Shown piece after piece: positions 56,556 through 56,564 of a DNA stretch of 56,564 bases. The DNA lies in NCBI RefSeq assembly GCF_927904885.1, contig NZ_CAKMNW010000079.1:1-56564 (forward strand), written 5' to 3'. The first letter of the stretch is position 1. The number at the start of each line of letters is the position of its first letter. This DNA is from Candidatus Nitrotoga sp. M5. GTDB taxonomy: Bacteria; Pseudomonadota; Gammaproteobacteria; Burkholderiales; Gallionellaceae. A program made the position numbers and the translations under genes. The notes beneath the pieces were generated by a model, which did not search any database, was not told where the DNA came from, and was given only the letters and a program-made list of their open reading frames with translations.

Positions 56556-56564
56556 TCGTATTAT

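Noticed and set aside
1..56564. CRISPR arrays, tRNA genes and prophage genes
   Set aside because: I looked for regularly spaced repeats, tRNA-like cloverleaf ends and phage structural genes and saw none that could be supported by eye.

Overview
The window looks like a chromosomal segment of a betaproteobacterium. The main reasons are a complete division/cell-wall (dcw) cluster in the order mraZ-rsmH-ftsL-ftsI-murE-murF-mraY-murD-ftsW-murG-murC-murB-ddl-ftsQ-ftsA-ftsZ-lpxC, a bacterial type A RNase P RNA, and hrpA, maeB and birA-coaX. A chemolithotrophic relative of Gallionellaceae or 'Ca. Nitrotoga' is my best guess from the unusual respiratory genes and the base composition. That assignment is inference and was not tested.

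Region 1 (1-3755): a thioredoxin-like lipoprotein, small membrane proteins (one DUF420-like) and a large polytopic membrane protein. Region 2 (3993-11235): a 13-gene, same-strand, tightly packed operon for a divergent cbb3-like heme-copper oxidase. It has a CcoN-like subunit with all six expected His ligands and the active-site Tyr, and a CcoO-like monoheme subunit with a long insertion. A heme-less CcoP-like protein, a separate anchored monoheme cytochrome c, a membrane-anchored formylglycine-generating-enzyme-like (FGE-like) domain without catalytic Cys, and at least six small membrane proteins complete it. Region 3 (11881-17459): a fused MFS/spermidine-synthase-like protein, a CcoG-type polyferredoxin, a second heme-less CcoP-like protein and a FixH/YtkA-like lipoprotein. 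On the other strand follow a 172-residue protein equivalent to one four-helix repeat of heme-copper oxidase subunit I, and a 35-residue membrane peptide. Regions 2 and 3 together are the least ordinary part of the window and probably build one respiratory complex and its assembly machinery.

Region 4 (18787-37803): the minus-strand dcw cluster with lpxC, mostly with ATGA-type overlaps. It is preceded by a good sigma-70 promoter and three MraZ boxes at 10-bp spacing. Region 5 (38146-45555): rnpB, a HipA C-terminal remnant, a frameshifted small gene, a BON-MscS channel, a CysZ/EI24 protein, a TPR protein, a decayed IS110-family element and a two-domain 2-oxoglutarate dioxygenase. Region 6 (45818-56555): hrpA, maeB, a small unknown, a patatin-like phospholipase, birA, coaX, and a sigma-54 activator without a sensor domain.

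Core genes are conventional. The accessory signal is concentrated at 3.9-17.6 kb, where DNA is visibly more AT-rich than in the dcw and hrpA-maeB regions.
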